Source: an uncultured Porphyromonadaceae bacterium (GTDB taxonomy: Bacteria; Bacteroidota; Bacteroidia; Bacteroidales; Muribaculaceae). From it: 36,411 nt of DNA. Shown piece after piece: positions 7,355 to 16,106 of the stretch (position 1 is its first letter; each line of letters starts with the position of its first letter). The position numbers and the translations under genes are program-made. The DNA lies in NCBI GenBank assembly GCA_947175695.1, contig CAMWNT010000013.1, positions 1 through 36,411 on the forward strand, given 5' to 3'. The notes under the pieces were generated by a model that was not told the origin of the DNA, ran no database searches, and saw only the letters and a list, made by a program, of their open reading frames with translations.

Positions 7355-8223
7355 TTCAGGCGTTCGAAGAGAGCCACGAGCTTCTGGAGTTCGTCGTCGG
7401 ATTCAAACTTCAGCGTGATCGACCCGCGGCCATCCTCCTTACGCTGGAATTTGACCGGAGTCGGGAAATAATTGGAGAGTTCATTGGCAAAGAAGCCGTA
7501 GTCACCCAGGCTCGAGGCGGGAGCCTTGCGGGGGGGCGGAGTCGCGCCGGAGTTGATCTCACGGGCCATTTCCTCGACGCGACGCACACTCAGTCCCTCC
7601 TTCAGAATCAGATTGTAGAGACGGAGCTGCTGCTTGGGATTGTCGACCGACAGCAAGGCGCGGGCATGGCCCATGTCGAGCTTGCGGTCGCGCAGTCCGA
7701 TCTGGATTTCAGCGGGGAGTTTGAGCAGGCGAAGGTGATTGGCCACAGTCGCACGCTTCTTGCCGAGGCGTTCGGAAAGGCGTTCCTGAGTCAGATGATA
7801 CGTATCGATCAGTTTTTTGAAAGCGAGAGCCACTTCTATGGCGTTGAGATCTTCACGCTGGATATTTTCGATGAGCGCCATTTCAGTGACCTCGGAATCG
7901 GAGGCTGTGCGCACATATGCCGGCACACTTGTCAGTCCGGCCATTGCGGCGGCACGCCAACGGCGTTCGCCGGCAATGATCTGATATCGGCCGTCGGAAT
8001 TGAGTCGGAGCGAGAGGGGCTGGATGATGCCGAGTTCGCGGATCGACATGGCGAGTTCTCCGAGAAGTTCTTCGGAGAATGTCGTGCGAGGCTGTCCGGG
8101 ATTGGGATCGATCATGTCGATCTCTATTTCGTTGATGGCCGAGGATCCGTCGGTGCGAATCTCAGTCATTGAGATGAGCGAATCGAGTCCGCGGCCAAGG
8201 GCGTTTCGTTTGTTTGGTGTCAT
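7351..8223 (-). CDS. parB: Chromosome partition protein ParB (Spo0J-like CTPase)
   Basis: A 290-residue protein of normal length. It opens with the typical GRGLDSLIS segment (residues 10-18). The N-terminal CTP-binding ParB domain has GERRWRA at 85-91 and ENIQRED at 119-125. The central helix-turn-helix for parS recognition is at about 150-195 (LSERLGKKRATVANHLRLLKLP), and the C-terminal dimerisation region ends in LVALFERLK. ParB loads at parS sites and spreads as a CTP-gated clamp to organise the origin region. No convincing parS copy was found in this window. parA lies 131 bp upstream and DUF5683 overlaps downstream by 4 bp. Confidence 0.95.
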   Translation of the reverse strand: MTPNKRNALGRGLDSLISMTEIRTDGSSAINEIEIDMIDPNPGQPRTTFSEELLGELAMSIRELGIIQPLSLRLNSDGRYQIIAGERRWRAAAMAGLTSVPAYVRTASDSEVTEMALIENIQREDLNAIEVALAFKKLIDTYHLTQERLSERLGKKRATVANHLRLLKLPAEIQIGLRDRKLDMGHARALLSVDNPKQQLRLYNLILKEGLSVRRVEEMAREINSGATPPPRKAPASSLGDYGFFANELSNYFPTPVKFQRKEDGRGSITLKFESDDELQKLVALFERLK

Positions 8224-8354
8224 TGTTCTGAAGTGAGTCTAAACTCTTTGGGTAGGGCGCCGACAACGGCGCGAGGAGGGATATGGAGACGATGGGAATT
8301 TGGGGAAGGCGGGAAATGAGCCGGGGCATCGGCCAAAGCATCATTCAGGGGCCG

Positions 8355-9137
8355 TCAGGCTTTGCTTTTGCTTTTGCGATGGCGCGATATCAGCTCGCGC
8401 GAGAGCTGGCCATAGGCGATCGCGCCGCGGCTGTCGGGATCATAGAGAATCACGGGCAGACCATGACTCGGCGATTCGGAGAGCTTGATATTGCGGGGGA
8501 TGACAGTCTTAAACACCATGTCGCCGAAGTGGCCTTTCAGTTCTTCGTAGATCTGATTGGCGAGGCGGAGACGGGCGTCATACATTGTCAGCAGGAAGCC
8601 TTCTATTTCCAGAGTGGGCTTCAGCCGCGATTTTATGATGCGGATAGTATTGAGCAACTGGGAGATTCCTTCGAGGGCGAAGTATTCGGCCTGCACCGGG
8701 ATGATGACAGAATCGGCGGCTGTCAGGGCGTTGACGGTGATCACACCCAGCGACGGGCTGCAGTCGATCAGTATATAGTCGTAGTCGTTTTTGATGCGTG
8801 TGAGCACACGCATCATCATGCGGTCGCGGTCGGGACGATTCATCAATTCCACTTCCGCGCCCACGAGATCGATTCGCGAGGGGATTATCGAGAGCCCTTC
8901 CACGCAGGTGTCGATCACTGCGTCGGCAGGGGGATAGTCGTCGACAAGACACTCATAGACACTCACATCGGATGTCGCCGGGTCGATTCCGAGGCCACTC
9001 GTAGCGTTGGCCTGCGGGTCGGCATCGACAAGGAGCACCCGCTTGCCGTCGCGGGCAAGGCACGATCCGAGATTGAATGCCGTGGTCGTTTTCCCCACTC
9101 CACCCTTTTGGTTGGCTATAGCTATGATTTTTCCCAT
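8355..9137 (-). CDS. parA: Chromosome partition ATPase ParA (Soj-like)
   Basis: A 260-residue Walker-type ATPase that dimerises on ATP, binds DNA nonspecifically and moves ParB-parS complexes. The deviant Walker A motif KGGVGKTTT is at residues 11-19, followed by LLVDADPQANATSGLG at 35-50 (switch I region) and a Walker B-like YILIDCSPSLG at about 121-131. There is no N-terminal helix-turn-helix, so this is the chromosomal (small, type Ib-like) form. It is the first gene of the minus-strand operon. The promoter -7 element ends only 4 nt before the ATG, so the mRNA may be leaderless. Confidence 0.95.
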   Translation of the reverse strand: MGKIIAIANQKGGVGKTTTAFNLGSCLARDGKRVLLVDADPQANATSGLGIDPATSDVSVYECLVDDYPPADAVIDTCVEGLSIIPSRIDLVGAEVELMNRPDRDRMMMRVLTRIKNDYDYILIDCSPSLGVITVNALTAADSVIIPVQAEYFALEGISQLLNTIRIIKSRLKPTLEIEGFLLTMYDARLRLANQIYEELKGHFGDMVFKTVIPRNIKLSESPSHGLPVILYDPDSRGAIAYGQLSRELISRHRKSKSKA

Positions 9138-9141
9138 ACTG

Positions 9142-9172
9142 CAAATTAACTAATATTCCACGACATAGCCAA
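9142..9172 (-). promoter_or_regulatory. Promoter of parA, close enough for a leaderless transcript
   Basis: On the minus strand: TTG (9172-9170), a 20-nt spacer, then TTAATTTG (9149-9142), one base off TAnnTTTG. The parA ATG begins at 9137, 4 nt after the box. Just upstream, TCTTAAAAT occurs twice 10 bp apart (9181-9189 and 9191-9199, plus-strand reading), possibly a regulator site. Confidence 0.5.
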
Positions 9173-9287
9173 CTTTGAAATCTTAAAATCTCTTAAAATA
9201 ATTGGTTGTCTTATATTTTTGACCGTTTTTAACTTGCATTCTGTCAGGCATTCCGGCCCGCGACGCCAGGGGCTCCATACGTCGGCG

Positions 9288-10694
9288 TCAGCCGGCGGCT
9301 CCGGCAACGCCCCTTTCGAAGCGACGGATAGCCCAGCGGAAGCTCCACCACAGGCCGGCCGATGCGACGAAGAGTGCCACCGAGAAACTATAGTAGACGC
9401 CGACATTGCCAAATCCGAGCCCCTTGGCAAACCAGAGCATGACCGGCACTCCGATGATGATATAGCTGACAACGGCCACCCAAAGAAGCGGGCGCACTTC
9501 GGATGTGCCGCGAAGGGCGTTGGCATAGTTGAGCTGCACGGCATCGCCGTATTGATAGAGTATCAGCGGAAAAATCAGTGGGATAGCCGCTTGCTCCACA
9601 AGCTTGTCGGGAGTGAAGAAGCCTATCAAGGACGCCGAGAAAAAATAGAAGCCGATCGAGGCCAAAGTGGCAAGTAGAAGCGTCAGATGCAATCCGGCAA
9701 GGGCAATCCGCCTGACTCCCGTGAAATCGGATGTGCCGGTCAGATTGGCGACTCTGATCGATGTCGCCACACTGATCCCCATATAGATCATGAAGCCAAG
9801 CTGAGAGAGTGTGACAACGACCTGATACGAAGCCAGCTGAACAGTGCCAAACCAACCGCTGACAACCCCTCCGAAGCTCCACATAAAGCATTCAATTCCG
9901 CTCTGCACCATCACGGGAAACGACGTCAGCCATACGCGCTTGCAATCGGCGCTCATCCGCCCCCGGACGCGACCCCGCCAGCCACGGATGTAATCGCGGC
10001 GGCTGCGGCTGAAAAAATAGACGCCGACCATAGTCAGCATCGCCGCATAACGGGCCGTCATAGTGCTGATGCCCGCGCCCAGAAGACCAAGCCGCGGGAA
10101 GCCCATCTCACCGTTGATCAGCAACCAATTGCCTATGATATTCAGCACATTGCTGCCGATTATGATCCACATCGGCGTCGAAGTGTCGGTGCAGCCGTTG
10201 GATGTCTGTTGAAAAGCGTTGAATATCGCCATCGGCAGAAGCGACGAAAGCATCACCAGATAATATGGACGCGCAAGCGGAAGCAGCTCCGACGGCTGCC
10301 CGAAGCGATCGAGAAAGAAATATATTCCGCCGAAAATGAATGTAAAAAGAGCCGACAGCATCACATTCGACACCACTCCCGCCTTCATCATTTCCCCAAG
10401 CCGCGACCGATCTCCCTTCGAATAGAGCTGGCCGATCAGCGGAGTCAGGCCGTTGCCGAAGCCCAATTGCATGACAGTCACGACCATAAAAAGCGAGTTG
10501 ACGAAGGCGGCCGCCCCGAGTTCGCGAGTGCCACACCGGCCGACCATCACTGTGTCTGCAAACGACACGACGATGATGCCCAGCTGAGTGATCATCACCG
10601 GCAGCCCGAGCTTAAGAAGATCCTTATATTCAGCTTTATACTTGGAAGCAAGATTGAGCAATCCTCCGAATCTATTGATTCCTCTTATTACCAT
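9288..10694 (-). CDS. MATE-family multidrug/Na+ or H+ antiporter
   Basis: A 468-residue inner-membrane protein with about 12 hydrophobic helices in two homologous halves. The first half opens with LLKLGLPVMITQLGIIVVSFADTVMVGR, the usual MATE TM1 and following loop, and continues with LGFGNGLTPLIGQLYSKGDR. MATE proteins export cationic drugs or metabolites in exchange for Na+ or H+. The substrate cannot be assigned from sequence. The length is normal. It is transcribed toward parA but 150 bp away, with its own promoter-like sequence, so it is probably a separate unit. The ATG at 10694 gives a 30-residue basic lead before TM1, and a later start is possible. Confidence 0.92.
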   Translation of the reverse strand: MVIRGINRFGGLLNLASKYKAEYKDLLKLGLPVMITQLGIIVVSFADTVMVGRCGTRELGAAAFVNSLFMVVTVMQLGFGNGLTPLIGQLYSKGDRSRLGEMMKAGVVSNVMLSALFTFIFGGIYFFLDRFGQPSELLPLARPYYLVMLSSLLPMAIFNAFQQTSNGCTDTSTPMWIIIGSNVLNIIGNWLLINGEMGFPRLGLLGAGISTMTARYAAMLTMVGVYFFSRSRRDYIRGWRGRVRGRMSADCKRVWLTSFPVMVQSGIECFMWSFGGVVSGWFGTVQLASYQVVVTLSQLGFMIYMGISVATSIRVANLTGTSDFTGVRRIALAGLHLTLLLATLASIGFYFFSASLIGFFTPDKLVEQAAIPLIFPLILYQYGDAVQLNYANALRGTSEVRPLLWVAVVSYIIIGVPVMLWFAKGLGFGNVGVYYSFSVALFVASAGLWWSFRWAIRRFERGVAGAAG

Positions 10695-11111
10695 TTTAAC
10701 GTCACTTAGGATTAGATTGATTGAAATTGGAATACGACTGCAAATTTCGGAATTAAATGCGACATTGCCAAAACTTTCCCTACTTCCCGCCGCAGCTAAG
10801 GGCTATCCCCCAACTCATCCTCACATTTCCCACCAAAAATTTCATCAATATAATATGCATAGAGTTGCATATATGCATCTTTTTTTATATCTTGCGGCCG
10901 ATTTTCGATAGGCTAACCTCAAAGAACGTTTGGACTCATGAAAGATCTATCCTTTCATCCGAACACCCTCTTGTCCGGATTCCGCCATATTTAAAATTCA
11001 ATCGGAAGCCTCCACTCTTCCGACCCCATGACAATTCAAAGTCACCATATGGTCACAGTTACTATATGCATTTAAATATCAACCAATTATAACCAACCTT
11101 TAAAACAACCA
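10695..11111. other. AT-rich divergent intergenic region
   Basis: This separates the MATE gene (minus) from the first giant protein gene (plus). It holds a good minus-strand promoter (10741-10771) and a weaker plus-strand promoter candidate: TTG at 10865-10867, 20 nt, then TATCTTGC at 10888-10895. It also holds a perfect 7-bp hairpin TCGGAAG/CTTCCGA at 11002-11023 and a palindrome ACCATATGGT near 11043. If the weak promoter is real, the mRNA leader is about 200 nt. No convincing small gene is seen. Confidence 0.55.
10741..10771 (-). promoter_or_regulatory. Promoter of the MATE gene
   Basis: Minus-strand reading: TTTTGG with TTG at 10771-10769, a 20-nt spacer, then GAAATTTG (10748-10741), one base off TAnnTTTG. 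It lies about 45 bp before the MATE start codon. Confidence 0.5.
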
Positions 11112-14100
11112 ATGAAACGGAACATTTACGCAATCAAGTTTGCAGCCGTGATGATGAGTGTCGTCGCGGCGCTACCGGCGTGGGCCGTCGAGCACCAGCG
11201 TGTGCCCGCCACACCACCGTTCCAGTCGGCTGAAGACCTGCAGTTGAAGAAGGAACGCCAAGGCTTCCTCAACTTCATCGGAGATCTCCGCTCCCACAGC
11301 CGCAACGCGCAAGTGGCGAAAGAATCTTCACAAGCTCCTGCAGTCGCACAACGTCCTGCAAAAATCTACCGCGCTCCCTGGGAGCCGGAAGCATCACTCT
11401 TCGGTGTCGTGCCACAAGTGTTCGGCATGTCATCCTATTATGACGCTTACTGGGGCTCGATCGACATCGTCAACGGCATGTCGACCCCCATCTACCGCGG
11501 CATCGTGTTCACCAACCGCGAAGACTGCTTCATGCAGGGCGGCGTAGTGCGCGACGGCATTCTCTATATCCCCTGTGTCGACTATGGCGAGGAAGGCATG
11601 GTCACTCAGGAATTCACCATCGCATGGCGACGCTACGACCTGAATCTCGGCAAAGAGCTCTCCCAGCTCAACTTCGGCAATAGCGAAGAGGGCATGAAAA
11701 TGTTCATGTACGGCATGACATACGATCCCTCCAACGACATAATTTATGGTCTGAGCTACGACAACTCCACCGAAATCGGCGGCGGCCTCTGCATGATCGA
11801 CGCCTCAAAGCCCGAATCGCAGTGGACTCCCGTCACTATCGCCAATGTCGGCGGCACCGCCACCGACTGGATGTCGATGATCTGCTACTGCCCCCTCGAC
11901 GAGACCCTCTACGGCCTCTCGACCAACGGCATTCTCTATACTCTCGACGTTGACTCGAAAAACCGTGTCCCCGTCAAGGAATTCGATCCCGACGACATGT
12001 ATGAATACGGCTGCTTCCCCTCCCTGATGGAGTCGACTCCGGCCATCTACAGTCCGCGCGACAAATCGATCATCTTCATCACGTCCGACCAAAGCGGCAA
12101 CGCATTCGGCAATTCGATCGACATGGAGAGCTATGACGGCTATGCACTGCGCGAGTTCGCTCCGATGCAGACCATCACGACTCTCTATTGCACCGACCCC
12201 TATGCTGATGAAGAGGGCCCCAATGTGGTCGAAAATCTCACCATCGACTTCGCCGACGCATCCCTCAGCGGCACATTCTCATTCACTGCGCCGACCACTC
12301 TCTTCAACGGCCTGCAGATCTCCGGCTCTATCGACGCCCATCTGCTTGTCGACAAAGAGGAAGTGTTCTCGACTACTGTCGGAGCCGGCGAACCTGTCAG
12401 CGGCAATCTGACTCTTGAACAGGGAATGCACACATTCACCGTCTATTGCACATACGGCGACAATAAAGGAGCGGAGACAACCCGCAAAATCTATGTCGGC
12501 AACGATGTGCCCATGGCTCCGACTTCGCTGTCATATCTCAACGGCACCCTCTCATGGAAAGCTCCCGCCGCTCTGGGCGTAAACTCCGGATATCTCGATC
12601 TTTCCGGCGCGACATATAACGTATATGTCGACGGCGAACTCCAAAACGCCGCTCCCATTTCCGGATGCTCTTACGCGATCGACCTCGCTGTCGGCGAAAC
12701 CAAACGCCGTCAGCTTCAAGTCAGCATCGTAGCCAATGGTGTGGAATCGGGTCTCTCCGAGGCGCTCTCACGCACATGCGGCAAAGGATTCGAACTCCCC
12801 TACACCACCGCTCCCACCACATCCGAATCGAAGCTGTTCGAGACTTACAACATCAACAACGACGCATATTACTTCCAGCACTGGTCGCTGACCAACCAGG
12901 ATCCCTACTGGCTGATCTCCACTACAGATTATACTGTCAGCCCCGACGACTGGTTGATCATGCCCCCCGTCTATCTCGAATCGGCCGACGATATCTACAC
13001 TCTCGTTGTCGCTTATGAAAACGCTCGTGCGAACCCGATTCAGAAAGACAACCTCGACATCTGCATCGGCACCGACCCGACGCCCGAGGCCATGACAAAC
13101 GTCATCTACTCCCACAGAGAGCACATCCAGGCCACCTATACCGACCTCAGCGCCAAATTTGTGGTAGAACGCCCCGGCACCTACTACATCGGCTTCCACT
13201 CACTCCCCGGCGACGACACATTCTATCGCGGCATCAAGCTGAAAAACTTCCGTCTCAGCGCTGAAGGCGGCTCCTCCACCGCTCCCGGCGAAGCCACCGA
13301 CGTGACGCTCACCGCAGCTCCCCTCGGCGAACTCTTCGTCACTATCGACGCCACTCTCCCCACTGTCGACATGAGCGGAAGAACTCTTGATCCCTCCGAC
13401 GATCTCACACTGACCGCCGCATGCGGATCCGACTCACGCACAGCCACCGGCAAACCCGGCGACAAAGTGGAACTCATCATCCCCGTGGATATCGACGGCT
13501 TCAACGATGTGCATATCTCGGTAGCCAACTCCAAAGGCCACGGCAACGCTCGCCTCTACACTGTATACGCAGGTATCGACAATCCCCTCCCCCCGGCCAA
13601 CGTCAAAGGCGTCATCTCAGAAGACAATCTCAGCATGACTGTCACATGGGATGCAGTCGGCAATGTCGGCGAACATGGCGGATATGTGGATGTCGACGAC
13701 GTCACCTACGACTTCTACAACGGCTCGACAACAGGATTCAATCGCGTCGGAACAGCCGGAAAGAATCTCAGCTACACTTATCGCGGTGTGCTCGGAAACC
13801 AGATCCAGGTCAATGTCGGCCCGGTAGCCGTCAACTTCGTCGGCACATCCAGCAACGGCACATTCATCACCGAGACTCTCGGCTCGCTCAACAAGATTCC
13901 CATGATCGAAGAATGGGGCATGGCTGCCTTCACCTACAACAAATGGGTAGGCTCCACTACAGCGCCTTACAACTTCGTCACCTGGAGCCACTGCACCGAG
14001 GCTTCCTCCGAACTGGGCGACATCACATTCAACGGCGGCGCCCTCCGCGCCACTAACGCCGGCGCATCAAAAGCCCTCGGCCAGCTCATCGCTCCGCGCC

Positions 14101-15839
14101 TGACTACCCGCGACGTCAACCACGTCAAAGCGGTCATGACCTACTGGAACTACGCCAAGGCCGGCCACATGGAACTCTGGGGCCGCACCTACGAAAACCA
14201 GGAGCCCGTCAAAATCGCCGAGCTTGATCCCTCGCGTCCCGCCGTCGGCGAATGGGTGGAATGGGAAGTTGTGCTCCCCGAAGAATTCTGCAATCAGGCC
14301 TGGATCCAGGTCAATGTCCGCTGCGAAATCGCTTCGGATGAAAGCGTAGTGCTCGAAAACTACCAGATCCTCCAGAATGTGGAATACGACCTCCAGGTCA
14401 GCAACGTTACCGCTCCCTACTGCGCAGTGGTCGGCGAGACTCCGACATTCAACGTCGTGGTCAACAACGCGGGCGCCGAGACAATCTCCGGCAATCTCAA
14501 TGTCGAACTCATCGCCGACGGTGATATAGTGCTCGAGACTGTGTCGACTCCGATCGAACGCCTCAGCTCCGGCAAAGACTTCGAATTCGACGCATCCTTC
14601 AAGATGCTCGAAAGCTACACCAAATACGACTTCATCGAAGTTCGCGCCACAACCGAAGCCGCCGATGATGAAAACAAGACCAACAACGAGGCTTCCGCTG
14701 AATTCCTCCTTTATGAGCACACTGTGCCCGTAGTTCGCGACCTCAGCGCCGTCCGCGCCGACAACGGCCAGGATGTCAACCTCACATGGACAACTCCCGA
14801 CAACACCTACAGCTCGATCGAGTCGTTTGAAGTGTCGCAGCCGCTGGCCAACACCGAAGAGATCGGACGTTGGATCAACGTCGACATGGACGGAATGGCT
14901 CCCTTCACTATCCAGGGCAACCGCTGGAGCGGCGACGAAGATCCTTCGGCGTGGGTGGTATACAACGCCAAAGACCGCAACACTATGTCGGACGAGCACC
15001 TCTCGCCCCACTCCGGCGACCAGATGCTCCTCTGCCGCTCGATCCAGTATGAAGACGGCGAATATCCGACCCGCAGCTTCGACTTCCTTGTGTCGCCCGA
15101 AGTCAAGGGTGGCTCGAAAGTGACCTTCTGGATGAACACGATCAGCTCCACTTATGCCGAGACAATCGACATCTACTACTCCACAACCGACACCAACCTG
15201 ACCGGCACCGAGTTCGACCTGACCAACAAAGACCAGGGCCCGACAGAGTGCGGATCGTTCAAGCTCCTCCGCCACTTCACCAAGTCAGGCTCCGAGGGCT
15301 GGGAGAAGTGTGAGTTCACACTCCCCGCTGACGCCAAGCACTTCGCATTCGTCTACGCTTCGTTCGGCATGTTTGCCGCGATGATCGACGATGTCGAATA
15401 CGAACCCGTCACTCCCGGCACAGTCGACATCGACTCCTACGACGTATTCATCAGCTATGCAGGCGAAACTCCCCAATGCATCGGCCGCGAAGTGACAGGC
15501 ACTTCCTACACTCACGTGACCGGCCACGACCGCGCCGCCACATACTACGTTGTGACCAACGTCTACGACGGCGAATATCGCTTCCAGGGCCCGCTTTCCA
15601 ACCCGGCAAGCGTCGATGGCAGCGGAGTCAACGAGCTTGAAGGCGGACGCTTCGTAGGCGGAGGCAAGGGTCGCATCCTTGTCGGAGGCGCCGAAGGCGT
15701 GGCATGCCGCATCTTCGATGCCGAAGGCCGCACAATCAATGTGGCGACTATCAGCTCCGACCGCCAGGTGTTCATCGTCGACGCAGGCATCTACCTTGTG
15801 CAGCTCGGCGACGACACTGTCAAAGTAATCGTCAGATAA
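11112..15839 (+). CDS. Giant secreted multidomain protein A (propeller, Ig/FnIII, cleaved-adhesin-like, CARDB-like)
   Basis: A 1575-residue protein with a signal peptide (MKRNIYAIKF...AWA, cleavage near 25). Residues about 90-355 look like a beta-propeller-type repeat region (MTYDPSNDIIYGL, CYCPLDETLYGLSTNG). Ig/FnIII-like domains follow (about 370-555, again 725-940). A cleaved-adhesin/choice-of-anchor-J-like jelly roll lies at about 559-718, another beta domain at 935-1085, a CARDB-like domain at 1092-1196, and a second jelly roll inside FnIII at about 1235-1435. The last 60 residues (ending VDAGIYLVQLGDDTVKVIVR) resemble C-terminal sorting domains of type IX secretion substrates. No catalytic motif is recognised. 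Same architecture as 25592-30415. Probably surface-bound or secreted; ligand unknown. Confidence 0.85.
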   Translation: MKRNIYAIKFAAVMMSVVAALPAWAVEHQRVPATPPFQSAEDLQLKKERQGFLNFIGDLRSHSRNAQVAKESSQAPAVAQRPAKIYRAPWEPEASLFGVVPQVFGMSSYYDAYWGSIDIVNGMSTPIYRGIVFTNREDCFMQGGVVRDGILYIPCVDYGEEGMVTQEFTIAWRRYDLNLGKELSQLNFGNSEEGMKMFMYGMTYDPSNDIIYGLSYDNSTEIGGGLCMIDASKPESQWTPVTIANVGGTATDWMSMICYCPLDETLYGLSTNGILYTLDVDSKNRVPVKEFDPDDMYEYGCFPSLMESTPAIYSPRDKSIIFITSDQSGNAFGNSIDMESYDGYALREFAPMQTITTLYCTDPYADEEGPNVVENLTIDFADASLSGTFSFTAPTTLFNGLQISGSIDAHLLVDKEEVFSTTVGAGEPVSGNLTLEQGMHTFTVYCTYGDNKGAETTRKIYVGNDVPMAPTSLSYLNGTLSWKAPAALGVNSGYLDLSGATYNVYVDGELQNAAPISGCSYAIDLAVGETKRRQLQVSIVANGVESGLSEALSRTCGKGFELPYTTAPTTSESKLFETYNINNDAYYFQHWSLTNQDPYWLISTTDYTVSPDDWLIMPPVYLESADDIYTLVVAYENARANPIQKDNLDICIGTDPTPEAMTNVIYSHREHIQATYTDLSAKFVVERPGTYYIGFHSLPGDDTFYRGIKLKNFRLSAEGGSSTAPGEATDVTLTAAPLGELFVTIDATLPTVDMSGRTLDPSDDLTLTAACGSDSRTATGKPGDKVELIIPVDIDGFNDVHISVANSKGHGNARLYTVYAGIDNPLPPANVKGVISEDNLSMTVTWDAVGNVGEHGGYVDVDDVTYDFYNGSTTGFNRVGTAGKNLSYTYRGVLGNQIQVNVGPVAVNFVGTSSNGTFITETLGSLNKIPMIEEWGMAAFTYNKWVGSTTAPYNFVTWSHCTEASSELGDITFNGGALRATNAGASKALGQLIAPRLTTRDVNHVKAVMTYWNYAKAGHMELWGRTYENQEPVKIAELDPSRPAVGEWVEWEVVLPEEFCNQAWIQVNVRCEIASDESVVLENYQILQNVEYDLQVSNVTAPYCAVVGETPTFNVVVNNAGAETISGNLNVELIADGDIVLETVSTPIERLSSGKDFEFDASFKMLESYTKYDFIEVRATTEAADDENKTNNEASAEFLLYEHTVPVVRDLSAVRADNGQDVNLTWTTPDNTYSSIESFEVSQPLANTEEIGRWINVDMDGMAPFTIQGNRWSGDEDPSAWVVYNAKDRNTMSDEHLSPHSGDQMLLCRSIQYEDGEYPTRSFDFLVSPEVKGGSKVTFWMNTISSTYAETIDIYYSTTDTNLTGTEFDLTNKDQGPTECGSFKLLRHFTKSGSEGWEKCEFTLPADAKHFAFVYASFGMFAAMIDDVEYEPVTPGTVDIDSYDVFISYAGETPQCIGREVTGTSYTHVTGHDRAATYYVVTNVYDGEYRFQGPLSNPASVDGSGVNELEGGRFVGGGKGRILVGGAEGVACRIFDAEGRTINVATISSDRQVFIVDAGIYLVQLGDDTVKVIVR

Positions 15840-15881
15840 AACCCTGTCAGACAATCTGACATTATCTCGATATCCAATTAT

Positions 15882-15934
15882 GATGGCCGCTCCCACCCCG
15901 CAATCGCGGAGGGGAGCGGCCATCTCTCTTTTTT
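15882..15934 (+). terminator. Rho-independent terminator
   Basis: A 13-bp stem GATGGCCGCTCCC (15882-15894) / GGGAGCGGCCATC (15912-15924) is followed by TCTCTTTTTT. It ends the transcript of giant protein A. A small 5-bp hairpin (15846-15860) precedes it. Confidence 0.88.
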
Positions 15935-15978
15935 CGGCAATACCTAACCGAACATGATGATGATTTTCACTTCGATTT

Positions 15979-16009
15979 TTGATTTTAAACAATTTTTCAA
16001 CTAAATTTG
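15979..16009 (+). promoter_or_regulatory. Promoter of the TolC-HlyD-ABC-2 operon
   Basis: TTG at 15979-15981, a 20-nt spacer, and a perfect TAAATTTG at 16002-16009. The start codon is about 98 bp downstream, so the leader is roughly 90 nt. No specific regulator motif is recognised in it. Confidence 0.65.
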
Positions 16010-16106
16010 TAATTTATAATATCAAATATGAGTATGCCTGCGTGTAACTTCCATACTCCCTTCAATTTTAAAACCCATTTTCGTCTCTCCCAATAAGCTT
16101 GAATCT

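Noticed and set aside
9181-9230. Plus-strand TATTTTTG box (9214-9221) as a promoter
   Set aside because: No -33 element at the right spacing and no plus-strand gene downstream; it would only run antisense into the MATE gene.
14067-15275. Long antisense open frame (402 codons) within giant protein A
   Set aside because: Shadow frame caused by GC-rich codon bias opposite a clear gene; the predicted protein has no recognisable domain.
15500-15520. CACGTG cores as possible parS sites (also near 23370 and 31820)
   Set aside because: Flanking bases do not make the TGTTTCACGTGAAACA palindrome, all lie in coding DNA, and none is near parAB.
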